Position numbers and translations under genes: made by a program. A model generated the notes under the pieces. It had not been told where the DNA came from. It did not search any database and was given only the letters and a program-made list of their open reading frames with translations. Positions 7,990 through 15,939 of a DNA stretch of 27,172 nucleotides are shown piece by piece. Position 1 is the first letter of the stretch, and every line of letters begins with the position of its first letter. Source of the stretch: an uncultured Eubacteriales bacterium (GTDB taxonomy: Bacteria > Bacillota > Clostridia > Peptostreptococcales > Anaerovoracaceae); NCBI GenBank assembly GCA_905206455.1, contig CAJLHL010000019.1, forward strand, positions 1-27,172, read 5' to 3'.

Positions 7990-9231
7990 ATGAGTGAGAA
8001 TCAAAATCTGACAAAAAAGAGATGGTCAGTTCTTATCGTGAGCTGTATCATCAACGTAATGATCGGTACTGGTTACGCTTGGTCCATGTTCGTAGGTCCT
8101 CTCAATGAGCATTTCGTTGCTATGGGATTTGACACAGCTATGGCTACCTTAACTTGGGCGTTTACACTGGCTAACTCCATCGGACCTATCCCTATGATTA
8201 TCGGCGGTTATATCAACGATAACATCGGTCCTAAGTGGTCCGTATTCGTAGGCGGTATCTTCTTCGGCGGCGGCGTATTCGTTGCAGGCTGCGCTACAAG
8301 CCCGATCATGGTAGTAGTAGGCTACGGTATCCTGATGGGTCTCGGTATGGGTCTCGTTTACGGATGCACGATCGGTAACTCCGTCAAGTTCTTCCCGGAC
8401 AAAGCCGGTTTTGTCGGTGGTCTGACGACTGCTACATATGGTCTCGGTTCTGTAATTCTGCCGCTGATCATCGCTAAGATCGTAAACCCTGATACAGTTC
8501 TCAACACATTCAAGGTTCTCGGTATTGTTTACCTCGTAGTCATCTGCGTCGGCGCATTCTTCATCACCAGATGCCCGGTCGGTTTCGTTCCGGAAGGTTA
8601 CCAGCCGCCGGCTCCTAAGGCAGGCGTTAAGGCTCCGGAAAGCAAGAACTGGAAGCAGATGCTCGCTGACCCTATCTTCTACGTAATGGTAATCATGATG
8701 ACGGCAGGCGCTACATTCGGTCTGATGATGATCTCCAAGTGTAAGCCGGTAATCACAGCTGTTATCTTAGAAGGTGACGCTACGGCTACGATCGCTACTT
8801 TATCTGTAACGATTCTGGCTCTGTTCAACGCACTGGGCCGTGTAGGCTGCGGTACGATTTCCGATAAAATCGGCCGTATCAATACGCTGACGATCATGCT
8901 GGTAGTTGGTGTTGTAGGTCTGTTCTTAATCAGCAGAGCAGGCGCTGGCGATACAGCTATATTCATGGTAGGTATCTGTCTCGTAGGTCTGGCATTCGGT
9001 TCTTTCATGGGCGTTATGCCTGGTTTCTGTGCAGAACAGTTCGGTCCTAAGAACAACGGTGTAAACTACGGTATCATGTTCATCGGTTTCTCCCTGGCAG
9101 GTATCGTAGGTCCTAAGCTCTTAGACGCATTCGAAGCGCCTTACACTACAGCTTATTACATCGCTATGGGTCTCGGTATCGTAGGTCTCTTACTGACATT
9201 CGTATACAGAGCGATGAGCAAAGCGAAATAA
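7990..9231 (+). CDS. OFA-family MFS transporter (oxalate/formate antiporter-like)
   Basis: This is an inner-membrane carrier of 413 residues with about 12 hydrophobic segments. OFA-family signatures are visible: TGYAWSMFVGPL in the first segment, the YGCTIGNSVKFFPDKAGFVGGL block, TYGLGS, and NALGRVGCGTISDKIGR in the second half. Members exchange small organic anions such as oxalate/formate or monocarboxylates; the substrate here is unknown. Lysines K250 and K252 fall in a predicted membrane segment (MMISKCKPVI) and could bind an anion. The ATG at 7990 follows AAGGAG at good spacing; an earlier in-frame start at 7918 lacks this. Codon choice is strikingly biased (GGT, GTA, ATC, CTC), unlike the regulator gene upstream, suggesting high expression. 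It stands between the LuxR-type regulator and a strong terminator, so it is probably its own transcription unit. Confidence 0.93.
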   Translation: MSENQNLTKKRWSVLIVSCIINVMIGTGYAWSMFVGPLNEHFVAMGFDTAMATLTWAFTLANSIGPIPMIIGGYINDNIGPKWSVFVGGIFFGGGVFVAGCATSPIMVVVGYGILMGLGMGLVYGCTIGNSVKFFPDKAGFVGGLTTATYGLGSVILPLIIAKIVNPDTVLNTFKVLGIVYLVVICVGAFFITRCPVGFVPEGYQPPAPKAGVKAPESKNWKQMLADPIFYVMVIMMTAGATFGLMMISKCKPVITAVILEGDATATIATLSVTILALFNALGRVGCGTISDKIGRINTLTIMLVVGVVGLFLISRAGAGDTAIFMVGICLVGLAFGSFMGVMPGFCAEQFGPKNNGVNYGIMFIGFSLAGIVGPKLLDAFEAPYTTAYYIAMGLGIVGLLLTFVYRAMSKAK

Positions 9232-9289
9232 GCAGATTTATACTTTTAGAAATTTATTAAAATTTATTAAATCAAAAGAATCATATGAT

Positions 9290-9348
9290 GTACGGCTTCT
9301 CCGCCGTACAGAAAGACCCGGCTGAGAAGCCGGGTCTTTTATTTTTTA
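9290..9348 (+). terminator. Tandem hairpins with strong intrinsic terminator after the OFA gene
   Basis: A first hairpin pairs GTACGGC (9290-9296) with GCCGTAC (9303-9309). It is followed by a 12-bp perfect stem, AAAGACCCGGCT (9312-9323) with AGCCGGGTCTTT (9328-9339), GAGA loop, and a T-rich tail to 9348. Confidence 0.92.
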
Positions 9349-9445
9349 TACAGCGGCGGGCAGCGCGGGGAAAATGCGGAATTCGGCGGGAGACAGCGTT
9401 TTTTATCTGCGGATTCTTCCTCCGGTATTTTTCTTTTGCCGCGCA

Positions 9446-9474
9446 TTGACTTGCAGTTCACTATGAGATAAGAT
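9446..9474 (+). promoter_or_regulatory. Predicted thiC promoter
   Basis: TTGACT (9446-9451) and TAAGAT (9469-9474) are separated by 17 bases. Transcription would start near 9481, only a few bases before the riboswitch. The 9349-9445 stretch before it shows nothing else. Confidence 0.7.
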
Positions 9475-9483
9475 AAAAAATAG

Positions 9484-9563
9484 TTTGCGGGGGGACCGAG
9501 AGGTTGAGAAGGTAGAACCTGACCCTTAGAACCTGTCAGTTAATACTGTGGAAGGGAAGCAAA
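9484..9563 (+). ncRNA. TPP riboswitch (THI element)
   Basis: The thi-box core is visible: GAGAGGTTGAGAAGG on the 5' side, then CCCTTAGAACCTG and the GGAAGGGAAGC 3' element. TTTGC (9484-9488) and GCAAA (9559-9563) close the P1 stem. It lies directly after the predicted promoter and upstream of thiC. Bases 9553-9560 can alternatively pair with the 5' arm of the downstream terminator (9651-9658), which gives a simple antiterminator when TPP is absent. Confidence 0.95.
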
Positions 9564-9647
9564 GTCGTGTTCGGACGCGGGCACGGGCGCGGGATGATGC
9601 CGTTTTCTGCAAAAGCCTGTACGGTCCGGGTTTGGAGTGAAAGGCGG

Positions 9648-9683
9648 AGCGCTTCCTTATTAAGGAAGCGCTTTTTTCTTTTT
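9648..9683 (+). terminator. Riboswitch-controlled terminator upstream of thiC
   Basis: AGCGCTTCCTT (9648-9658) pairs with AAGGAAGCGCT (9662-9672), followed by a T-rich run to 9683. It sits between the TPP aptamer and thiC, so TPP binding should cause early termination. Confidence 0.92.
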
Positions 9684-9762
9684 CGGCAGAATGACAGAGA
9701 ATCGCAACGAAGAGTGCAATGGATGAAGAAAAACAGAATTCTAATGAAAAGAGGAGAAAGAT

Positions 9763-11070
9763 ATGCGCGAATATAAGACGCAGATGGAAGCGGCAAAAAA
9801 GGGAATCGTCACTTCTGAAATGAAAACAGTAGCCGAAAAGGAAGGCCTGGATCCGGATGTGATCCGTCAGAGAACGGCGGCGGGGACGATCGCTATTCCG
9901 TGCAATATCAATCACAGATCGATCAGCCCGGAGGGAATCGGTCAGGGCCTGCGTACGAAGATCAATGTCAATCTGGGGATTTCCGGAGACTGCCCGGATT
10001 ACAGCAGGGAAATGGAAAAAGTAAAGCTGTCGATAGAGTACGGTGCGGAATCCATTATGGATCTGTCCAATTATGGAAAGACACATGATTTTCGCCAGGC
10101 GCTCATCGATGTTTCCCCGGCGATGATCGGTACGGTTCCCATGTACGATGCGGTAGGGTATCTGGACAAGGAACTGGCCGATATCACTGCTGCGGAATTT
10201 CTCGATGTAGTGAGGGCTCATGCGCGGGAAGGAGTGGACTTTATGACGATTCACGCCGGAATCAATCGCAGAGCTGTCGAGGGATTTAAAAGAGAAGGAA
10301 GACTGACGAACATCGTATCGAGAGGCGGATCTCTCCTTTTCGCATGGATGGAGATGACAGGAAATGAGAATCCGTTTTTTGAGTATTATGACGAGGTGCT
10401 GGAGATCCTCCGGGAATATGACGTGACGATCAGCATCGGCGATGCGCTCCGTCCGGGCAGTATTCACGATTCCACTGATGCGGCGCAGATCGGGGAACTC
10501 ATCGAAATCGGCCATCTGACGAAAAGAGCCTGGGAAAAGGATGTGCAAGTGATGGTAGAGGGACCGGGGCATATGGCACTTTCTGAAATCCAGGCAAATA
10601 TGATTCTGGAGAAGCGGCTCTGCCATGGCGCTCCGTTTTATGTATTGGGTCCTTTAATTACGGATATTGCTCCGGGATATGATCATATCACTTCAGCTAT
10701 CGGCGGCGCTGTGGCGGCTGCCAGCGGCGCGGACTTTCTCTGTTATGTGACTCCTGCGGAACATCTTCGTCTGCCGGATCTCAACGACGTAAGGGAAGGG
10801 ATCATCGCGGCGAAAATTGCAGCGCATGCGGGAGATATCGCCAAAGGCCTTCCGGGAGCGAGAGAGATCGACAATCGCATGAGCGACGCCAGAAGACGTC
10901 TCGACTGGGAGGAGATGTTCGGGCTGGCACTGGACGGCAAAAAAGCGAGAGAATATTTTGAAAGCGCTCTGCCGGCGGATCAGCACAGCTGTTCTATGTG
11001 CGGAAAGATGTGCGCTATGAGGACGACAAACCGAATCCTCGGAGGCGAGGATGTGACGCTGACAAAATAG
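9763..11070 (+). CDS. thiC: Phosphomethylpyrimidine synthase
   Basis: ThiC is a radical-SAM-like enzyme that rearranges 5-aminoimidazole ribotide into hydroxymethylpyrimidine phosphate for thiamin synthesis in the cytoplasm. The 435-residue length matches the short form common in Clostridia and Archaea; it lacks the extra N-terminal domain of the E. coli-type enzyme. The C-terminal [4Fe-4S] cysteines are C410, C413 and C417 (CSMCGKMC). Other family blocks seen are RTAAGTIAIPCNINH, TVPMYDA, DFMTIHAGI, DALRPGSIHDSTDAAQ and MVEGPGHMAL. ATG 9763 follows GAGGAG. No other thiamin gene lies in the window, so this copy stands alone behind its riboswitch. Confidence 0.98.
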   Translation: MREYKTQMEAAKKGIVTSEMKTVAEKEGLDPDVIRQRTAAGTIAIPCNINHRSISPEGIGQGLRTKINVNLGISGDCPDYSREMEKVKLSIEYGAESIMDLSNYGKTHDFRQALIDVSPAMIGTVPMYDAVGYLDKELADITAAEFLDVVRAHAREGVDFMTIHAGINRRAVEGFKREGRLTNIVSRGGSLLFAWMEMTGNENPFFEYYDEVLEILREYDVTISIGDALRPGSIHDSTDAAQIGELIEIGHLTKRAWEKDVQVMVEGPGHMALSEIQANMILEKRLCHGAPFYVLGPLITDIAPGYDHITSAIGGAVAAASGADFLCYVTPAEHLRLPDLNDVREGIIAAKIAAHAGDIAKGLPGAREIDNRMSDARRRLDWEEMFGLALDGKKAREYFESALPADQHSCSMCGKMCAMRTTNRILGGEDVTLTK

Positions 11071-11121
11071 AGGAAACGATGCGCTCTGCGGCGGATCTGC
11101 CTTTGAGGGACGGAGAATAAT

Positions 11122-11151
11122 CGGCGCCGGAATTTTTTATTCCCGGCGCCG
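11122..11151 (+). terminator. Probable terminator hairpin after thiC
   Basis: CGGCGCCGG (11122-11130) pairs with CCGGCGCCG (11143-11151) around a T-rich loop. The downstream T run is short and displaced (11159-11163), so termination efficiency is uncertain. The rest of the 11071-11396 gap holds only the hisE promoter. Confidence 0.55.
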
Positions 11152-11332
11152 GACTGCATTTTTGCCTGAGATGACGTCCGGGAAAAGAGAACAGGAGATT
11201 TGCTGTAAAGACAGGAAGAAATCGCAGCTTTCGGAAACGGTAAACAGGGGTGTCCTGTGTAGAGAAAAATTCGTCGTATTTTGATATATCTCACTGAGTA
11301 AAAATTGCATTTTGAATACATGGTTGTAAGTA

Positions 11333-11361
11333 TTGAACAAATACCGGAAAAGAGTTACAAT
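11333..11361 (+). promoter_or_regulatory. Predicted promoter of hisE-ilvBN unit
   Basis: TTGAAC (11333-11338) and TACAAT (11356-11361) are spaced by 17 bases. Predicted start is near 11368, about 30 bases before hisE. Confidence 0.65.
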
Positions 11362-11396
11362 AACAGTTAACCTTAAAAAGAACGGAGGCGGATCAT

Positions 11397-11735
11397 ATGA
11401 GCAGTCAGGAAGTTTTATATCAGGTATCAGAGGTTATCGAAGACCGGAAAATGAACCCTCAGGAGGGTTCTTACACGAATTACTTATTCGATAAAGGGCT
11501 GGATAAAATTCTCAAAAAAGTCGGTGAAGAAGCGACGGAGACGATTATTGCGGCGAAAAATCAAGAAAAAGAAGAGATTGTATACGAGATCGCGGATCTG
11601 ATCTATCATCTGACCGTGCTGATGGCGGTGACTAACATTACCTGGGATGACATTCTCAGTGAACTGGCGCGGCGGGAGCTGAAAAAAGGCAATCTCAAGC
11701 TGAGCGATAAACCGGAAAAAGTGACAGAGTATTAG
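11397..11735 (+). CDS. hisE: Phosphoribosyl-ATP pyrophosphatase
   Basis: HisE hydrolyses phosphoribosyl-ATP to phosphoribosyl-AMP, the second step of histidine synthesis. The 112-residue all-helical protein is the standalone form, not fused to HisI. Metal-binding carboxylates of the all-alpha NTP pyrophosphatase superfamily are visible in GEEATETIIAAKN (about residues 43-55) and EIADLIYHL (about 64-72). ATG 11397 has a GGAGG site in front. No other histidine gene is in the window, and the next gene encodes acetolactate synthase 149 bases away. No clear terminator separates them, so co-transcription is possible. Confidence 0.95.
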   Translation: MSSQEVLYQVSEVIEDRKMNPQEGSYTNYLFDKGLDKILKKVGEEATETIIAAKNQEKEEIVYEIADLIYHLTVLMAVTNITWDDILSELARRELKKGNLKLSDKPEKVTEY

Positions 11736-11884
11736 AAAATTTTACAAGGCGGTGAGCCGTTCTTTTTCGAAGCTGCAGGATGTCTGCAGTACAGAAAACG
11801 CACTTTTGGCAGCGCCGCGGATTCAAAGAAGAAGAGACAGGAAGGCGAAAGATCTTCAAGGGCGATAGTTAAGGAGAATTGCAG

Positions 11885-13513
11885 ATGATTACAGGGGCAA
11901 AGGCGATGGTAGAAGGCCTGAAGGAACAGGGCGTAGATATCATTTTCGGATATCCGGGCGCTACGATCTGTCCGTTTTATGATGAATTGGCAAATGACGG
12001 ATCGATTCAGCATATTTTAGTCAGACAGGAGCAGAACGCGGGACATATGGCGTCCGGTTATGCCCGCCAGTCGGGTCGGGTCGGCGTATGCGTCGTCACG
12101 TCCGGTCCGGGGGCGACCAATCTCATCACGGGAATCGCCACGGCGTTCATGGACAGCATCCCTGTGGTCGCGATTACGGGACAGGTTCCCACTGCTGTTC
12201 TGGGAAGAGACGTTTTCCAGGAAGTGGATATCACGGGGGCCTGCGCGCCGTTCGTCAAACACAGTTATCTGGTAAAAGATGTTACTCAGATTCCCCGCAT
12301 CATGAGAGAAGCCTTTCATATCGCTTCCACGGGAAGACCGGGACCGGTTCTGATCGATGTGCCGAGCGATGTTCAGAATGAACTTTTCGAATATACAGAT
12401 CCCGGCGAAGTAAATATCCGTGGATATAAACCGAGCGTTTCAGGAAATCCAAAGCAGATCAAAAAAGTAGCGGCTGAAATCCAGGGAGCGAAGAGACCCC
12501 TGATCTGTGCCGGCGGCGGCGTTTTCAGTTCCGGGGCGCAGAATTTCATCAGAGAACTCAGCGAAAAGGGACAGATTCCCGTAGTGACGACGATGATGGG
12601 GCTCGGCGCGATTCCGTCTGCGAATAATATGAATCTGGGAATGATCGGTCAGTTCGGACATAAGACCGCCAATTACGCGCTCAATAATACAGATCTGCTG
12701 ATTATTATCGGAGCGAGAGTGGGCGACCGTGCGGTTACCGCGCCGGACCGGGTCGAGGAAAAATCGCGTACGATCCATATCGATGTGGATCCGGCGGAGA
12801 TCGGAAAAAATATGACGCCGACGGTGCCTCTCGTAGGGGATGTGAAAAATATCCTGGAGAAACTTCTCGAATACGATGTTCTGACAGACAGCGGTGAATG
12901 GATTGAAAAACTTCAGGCGCTGGCACGGGAAGAGCGCGAAAAGGTATCGGAAAAGAGAAAAGGCACTATCGGACCGAGAAATTTTATGCACGCTCTCAGC
13001 GATCAGCTGAAGGACGACGCCTGTGTGGTGGCGGACGTAGGTCAGAACCAGATCTGGGCGAGCAAATATATCGCTATTCGCAGCGGACGGTTTCTGACTT
13101 CCGGCGGTCTGGGCACGATGGGGTATTCACTGCCTGCGGGAATCGGCGTGAAATTCGCTGATCGCGGAAAGCAGACTGTGGTCGTATGCGGCGACGGAAG
13201 TTTTCAGATGATGATGAACGAGCTGTCCACTGCGGTAGGCAACGGCATAGACATCAAGATCGTTTTATTTAACAATCGTAAGCTGGGCATGGTGAATGAA
13301 ATTCAGAAAAAAGCTTATTCTGCGGGGCCTTATGCGGTGCATATGCCGGAAACGCCGGATTTCTGCAAGCTGGCGGAAGCTTTCGGCATAGAAAGCAGGC
13401 GTATTGACGATGAAGCTGTGATGGACGAGGCTATCAGCCGGATGCTCTCTTTCGACGGTCCGTTCCTCTTGGAATGCGTGGTCGATTCCGACGAGAGCAC
13501 GATGCTGCAGTAA
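11885..13513 (+). CDS. ilvB: Acetolactate synthase, large (catalytic) subunit
   Basis: This ThDP-, Mg- and FAD-dependent enzyme condenses pyruvate units to acetolactate (or makes acetohydroxybutyrate), the first common step of branched-chain amino acid synthesis. Its 542 residues show the catalytic glutamate E49 in RQEQNAGHMASGYAR, and the ThDP/Mg motif beginning with GDGSF (D437) and ending in FNN about 27 residues later. ATG 11885 was chosen because AAGGAG (11871-11876) is at good spacing; the TTG at 11879 is only two codons earlier. The 149-base gap after hisE contains a small CTGCAG/CTGCAG hairpin (about 11774-11790) but no recognisable T-box or leader peptide. ilvN follows 12 bases after the stop, as expected for the two-subunit enzyme. 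Confidence 0.97.
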   Translation: MITGAKAMVEGLKEQGVDIIFGYPGATICPFYDELANDGSIQHILVRQEQNAGHMASGYARQSGRVGVCVVTSGPGATNLITGIATAFMDSIPVVAITGQVPTAVLGRDVFQEVDITGACAPFVKHSYLVKDVTQIPRIMREAFHIASTGRPGPVLIDVPSDVQNELFEYTDPGEVNIRGYKPSVSGNPKQIKKVAAEIQGAKRPLICAGGGVFSSGAQNFIRELSEKGQIPVVTTMMGLGAIPSANNMNLGMIGQFGHKTANYALNNTDLLIIIGARVGDRAVTAPDRVEEKSRTIHIDVDPAEIGKNMTPTVPLVGDVKNILEKLLEYDVLTDSGEWIEKLQALAREEREKVSEKRKGTIGPRNFMHALSDQLKDDACVVADVGQNQIWASKYIAIRSGRFLTSGGLGTMGYSLPAGIGVKFADRGKQTVVVCGDGSFQMMMNELSTAVGNGIDIKIVLFNNRKLGMVNEIQKKAYSAGPYAVHMPETPDFCKLAEAFGIESRRIDDEAVMDEAISRMLSFDGPFLLECVVDSDESTMLQ

Positions 13514-13525
13514 AGGAGGCCCTCA

Positions 13526-14014
13526 ATGAACCAGATTATTTCCATTCTCGTAGAGAACAACGCAGGCGCCCTCAATAAGATCACAGGTCTCTTTGCGAGA
13601 AGAGCATTCAATATCGAAAGTTTATCGGTCGGCGTGACGGAAGATAAGAGCGTCTCCAGGATTACGATGATCGTAGACAGCGGAAATAATGCCGCGGAGC
13701 AGGTGGAAAAGCAGCTGAACAAGTTGATTTCCGTCATCAAAGTGAGACGTTTTGAAGTGCATGAAGTCGTTGAAAAAGAGCTCGCTCTGATCAAAGTGGC
13801 GGCAAACAGCAAAAATCGGGGAGAGATCAAGAATCTGGCGGACATTATGAACGCCAGGATTACAGATATTTCGGCTTCCACGATTACGGTGGAGATCAGC
13901 GAAGCTCCGGATAAGATCGATCTTTTTGAAGAGATGATGAGACCTTATGGGATTCAGGAGGTTGCGCGGACGGGAATTGTGGTGCTGCAGAAGGGCAGCA
14001 ATTCCATCGGATAG
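13526..14014 (+). CDS. ilvN: Acetolactate synthase, small (regulatory) subunit
   Basis: IlvN/IlvH binds the catalytic subunit, raises its activity and confers valine feedback inhibition. The 162-residue protein has an N-terminal ACT domain (about residues 3-75, opening with IISILVENNAGALNKITGLFARRAFNIESL) and the C-terminal domain of the IlvH type (about 80-158, starting ELALIKVAANSKNR). ATG 13526 is preceded by AAAGGAGG. It is tightly linked to ilvB. A 105-base gap without a terminator separates it from the PucR-family gene. Confidence 0.97.
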   Translation: MNQIISILVENNAGALNKITGLFARRAFNIESLSVGVTEDKSVSRITMIVDSGNNAAEQVEKQLNKLISVIKVRRFEVHEVVEKELALIKVAANSKNRGEIKNLADIMNARITDISASTITVEISEAPDKIDLFEEMMRPYGIQEVARTGIVVLQKGSNSIG

Positions 14015-14119
14015 AAGTTGGCGGCGGTTTGCTGTGTTGATGCGGTGTTTTAAGGCGGAATCAGGTTTTTGACAGTTTTGCCTGTCGGGACTGGCGCCGT
14101 TGTCTATGGAGAGCTTTTT

Positions 14120-15730
14120 ATGAGAATCACTGTTTCGATGTTGTTTTCCTGCCTTCCTGAGGATGCGGGGATTTATTGCCCTTATCCGAAGAATGAAATA
14201 TCGGGAATTCGGAGCATCAATGAGATGGGGAGCCGTTATGATACGGCATATCTGTATATCGGAGGACCTGAGGCCACGGAGAATTTCGGCGGAAAGATCA
14301 GCTTGGACGATTATGAGAACCTCAGCATCCTGATCTGTTCCGGACAGGAAGTTCCGGACAGCGTGATGCGCCAAAAGAAAAATAACATTATAATTATATC
14401 TTCGGAAGAGGATTATAATCGAACCGTCAGCAGTATTTCTTCAATTTTGGATCACGGATTTATAAAGTCAGTGATGTCGGAAGAACTGCTGGAAATGCTG
14501 AAGGATGGATGTGAGCTCCAGGAGATAATGGATTATGGCTATCGCCGGCTGGGGAATCCTGTCATGCTGATGGATGCCTCTTTTAATTATCTCGCCAGTT
14601 CCGGCGTCAGCGAGGACATCGACGAACCCGTTTGGGAGTATACCGTAAAAAACGGCATCATGCCTGAATTTTTTCTCGGATGTATCGAATACGACGGCTC
14701 CTCTCACGGCAGCGGCGTTCTGTCCCAGGAAGAAAACGATATCCTCAGGATGAAGGACGAATACAATGAACTGATCAACCATCGGATGACTTTCATTCGG
14801 ATTACACAGCATCGTCATGTCATCGGATATCTCTCTCTTATGGAGAGCCGGGCTCTGATTACAGAGTATGATATCTCTATTCTGCGTCTGATAGGCGGGT
14901 TTCTGGCTATCGAACTGGCGAAGAGCATCGGTCACACTAATTACAATTTCACACTGATCGACAATTTCCTGATTTCCATTTTAAAAAACAGTATCAGCAG
15001 CCCTGAAGAGATCGAACTGCGTCAGAAGCTTCTCGAATTGAGACTCAAAGACCAGATGTATGTTATCAATGTAGAAATTCCCGGTCAGTATACGACGGAA
15101 GCTCAGATTGATCTTCTGTCCAGGCTGAAAATGCGTCTCAACCGCAATAATGCGGTACTGCTGAATCGTCAGATTATCATCGTTTACGATACGATTCGGA
15201 CGGAGCAGGAGTTTCAGAATCAGGTTCTCAAAGAACTGGAGCATTTTCTGAAGTCCGCGGGATGCAGAGCTAATGTGAGCTATCCGTTCTCGCGGCTCAG
15301 AGATCTGTACGAATTTTATCAGCAGACGCTTCATTGTGTGAAAATTCGCGAGGCGCTGGGTTTTGACGACACGCTGATACGTTATGAAGATGTCATAGAC
15401 TATCATATGATTCTAAGTTTCAGCGGCAGCGCAGACCTCCGGTTTCTGATTCACGGCGCAGTGAAGACTCTGATGGAGATGGACAGGGCAAATGACAGCA
15501 GTTATGTGGCCACGCTCTTCACTTATCTGCGCTGCGGCAGAAATCTGACAGAAGCGGCGAAACAGATGTCTCTTCATTATAATACGCTGAAATACCGGAT
15601 TAATCGGATCGTTTCTCTGACCGGTCTCAATTTCGAGGATGACCGTGAAATTTTCAAGCTTATGGTTACGGAACGTGTGATGAAAATTCTGGACAGGACC
15701 GATATCGTCGGCCATACGGGCGCGGGGTAA
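14120..15730 (+). CDS. PucR/CdaR-family transcriptional regulator
   Basis: This 536-residue transcription factor has the C-terminal PucR-type helix-turn-helix (about residues 470-528; NLTEAAKQMSLHYNTLKYRINRI). The middle (about 300-430) matches the degenerate GGDEF-like domain found in CdaR/PucR proteins. The N-terminal third (about 1-130) is a probable sensor with no recognised ligand. The ATG at 14120 was chosen because GGAGAG lies 6 bases upstream; the longer frame from 14069 has no such site. It follows ilvN in the same direction with no visible terminator and is closed by a strong terminator. Control of ilvBN, or of an amino acid or purine pathway elsewhere, is only a guess. Confidence 0.88.
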   Translation: MRITVSMLFSCLPEDAGIYCPYPKNEISGIRSINEMGSRYDTAYLYIGGPEATENFGGKISLDDYENLSILICSGQEVPDSVMRQKKNNIIIISSEEDYNRTVSSISSILDHGFIKSVMSEELLEMLKDGCELQEIMDYGYRRLGNPVMLMDASFNYLASSGVSEDIDEPVWEYTVKNGIMPEFFLGCIEYDGSSHGSGVLSQEENDILRMKDEYNELINHRMTFIRITQHRHVIGYLSLMESRALITEYDISILRLIGGFLAIELAKSIGHTNYNFTLIDNFLISILKNSISSPEEIELRQKLLELRLKDQMYVINVEIPGQYTTEAQIDLLSRLKMRLNRNNAVLLNRQIIIVYDTIRTEQEFQNQVLKELEHFLKSAGCRANVSYPFSRLRDLYEFYQQTLHCVKIREALGFDDTLIRYEDVIDYHMILSFSGSADLRFLIHGAVKTLMEMDRANDSSYVATLFTYLRCGRNLTEAAKQMSLHYNTLKYRINRIVSLTGLNFEDDREIFKLMVTERVMKILDRTDIVGHTGAG

Positions 15731-15800
15731 GCTGTTCAAATCCCGTTTCTAAAGACATAAAGCATAGTGTCAGCTGAATAAAAGAAAGTGAAAATTTTTT

Positions 15801-15842
15801 CGCGCGGTGTATGAAAGTTACGAATGCACCGCGCGTTTTTTT
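15801..15842 (+). terminator. Intrinsic terminator after the PucR-family gene
   Basis: CGCGCGGTG (15801-15809) pairs with CACCGCGCG (15827-15835), followed by seven T (15836-15842). An A/T-rich run precedes the stem. Confidence 0.9.
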
Positions 15843-15854
15843 ATCAGAATATTG

Positions 15855-15883
15855 TTGACAGAAAGAGACAATGATAGTATATT
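15855..15883 (+). promoter_or_regulatory. Heat-shock operon promoter (sigma-A type)
   Basis: A perfect TTGACA (15855-15860) and TATATT (15878-15883) are separated by 17 bases. The CIRCE operator begins 9 bases downstream, covering the likely transcription start. Confidence 0.9.
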
Positions 15884-15892
15884 AATCATAGG

Positions 15893-15919
15893 TTAGCACT
15901 CAAGAGAGATGAGTGCTAA
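15893..15919 (+). promoter_or_regulatory. CIRCE operator (HrcA binding site)
   Basis: TTAGCACTC (15893-15901), a 9-base spacer and GAGTGCTAA (15911-15919) match the CIRCE consensus exactly. HrcA bound here represses the whole operon until heat or misfolded protein titrates GroEL, which HrcA needs to stay active. Confidence 0.98.
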
Positions 15920-15939
15920 CAAATGAAGAAGGTGATGTT

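Noticed and set aside
11736..11884. T-box or leader-peptide attenuator before ilvB
   Set aside because: No T-box AGGGTGG-type sequence, no Leu/Val/Ile-rich short frame and no terminator were visible in the 149-base gap.
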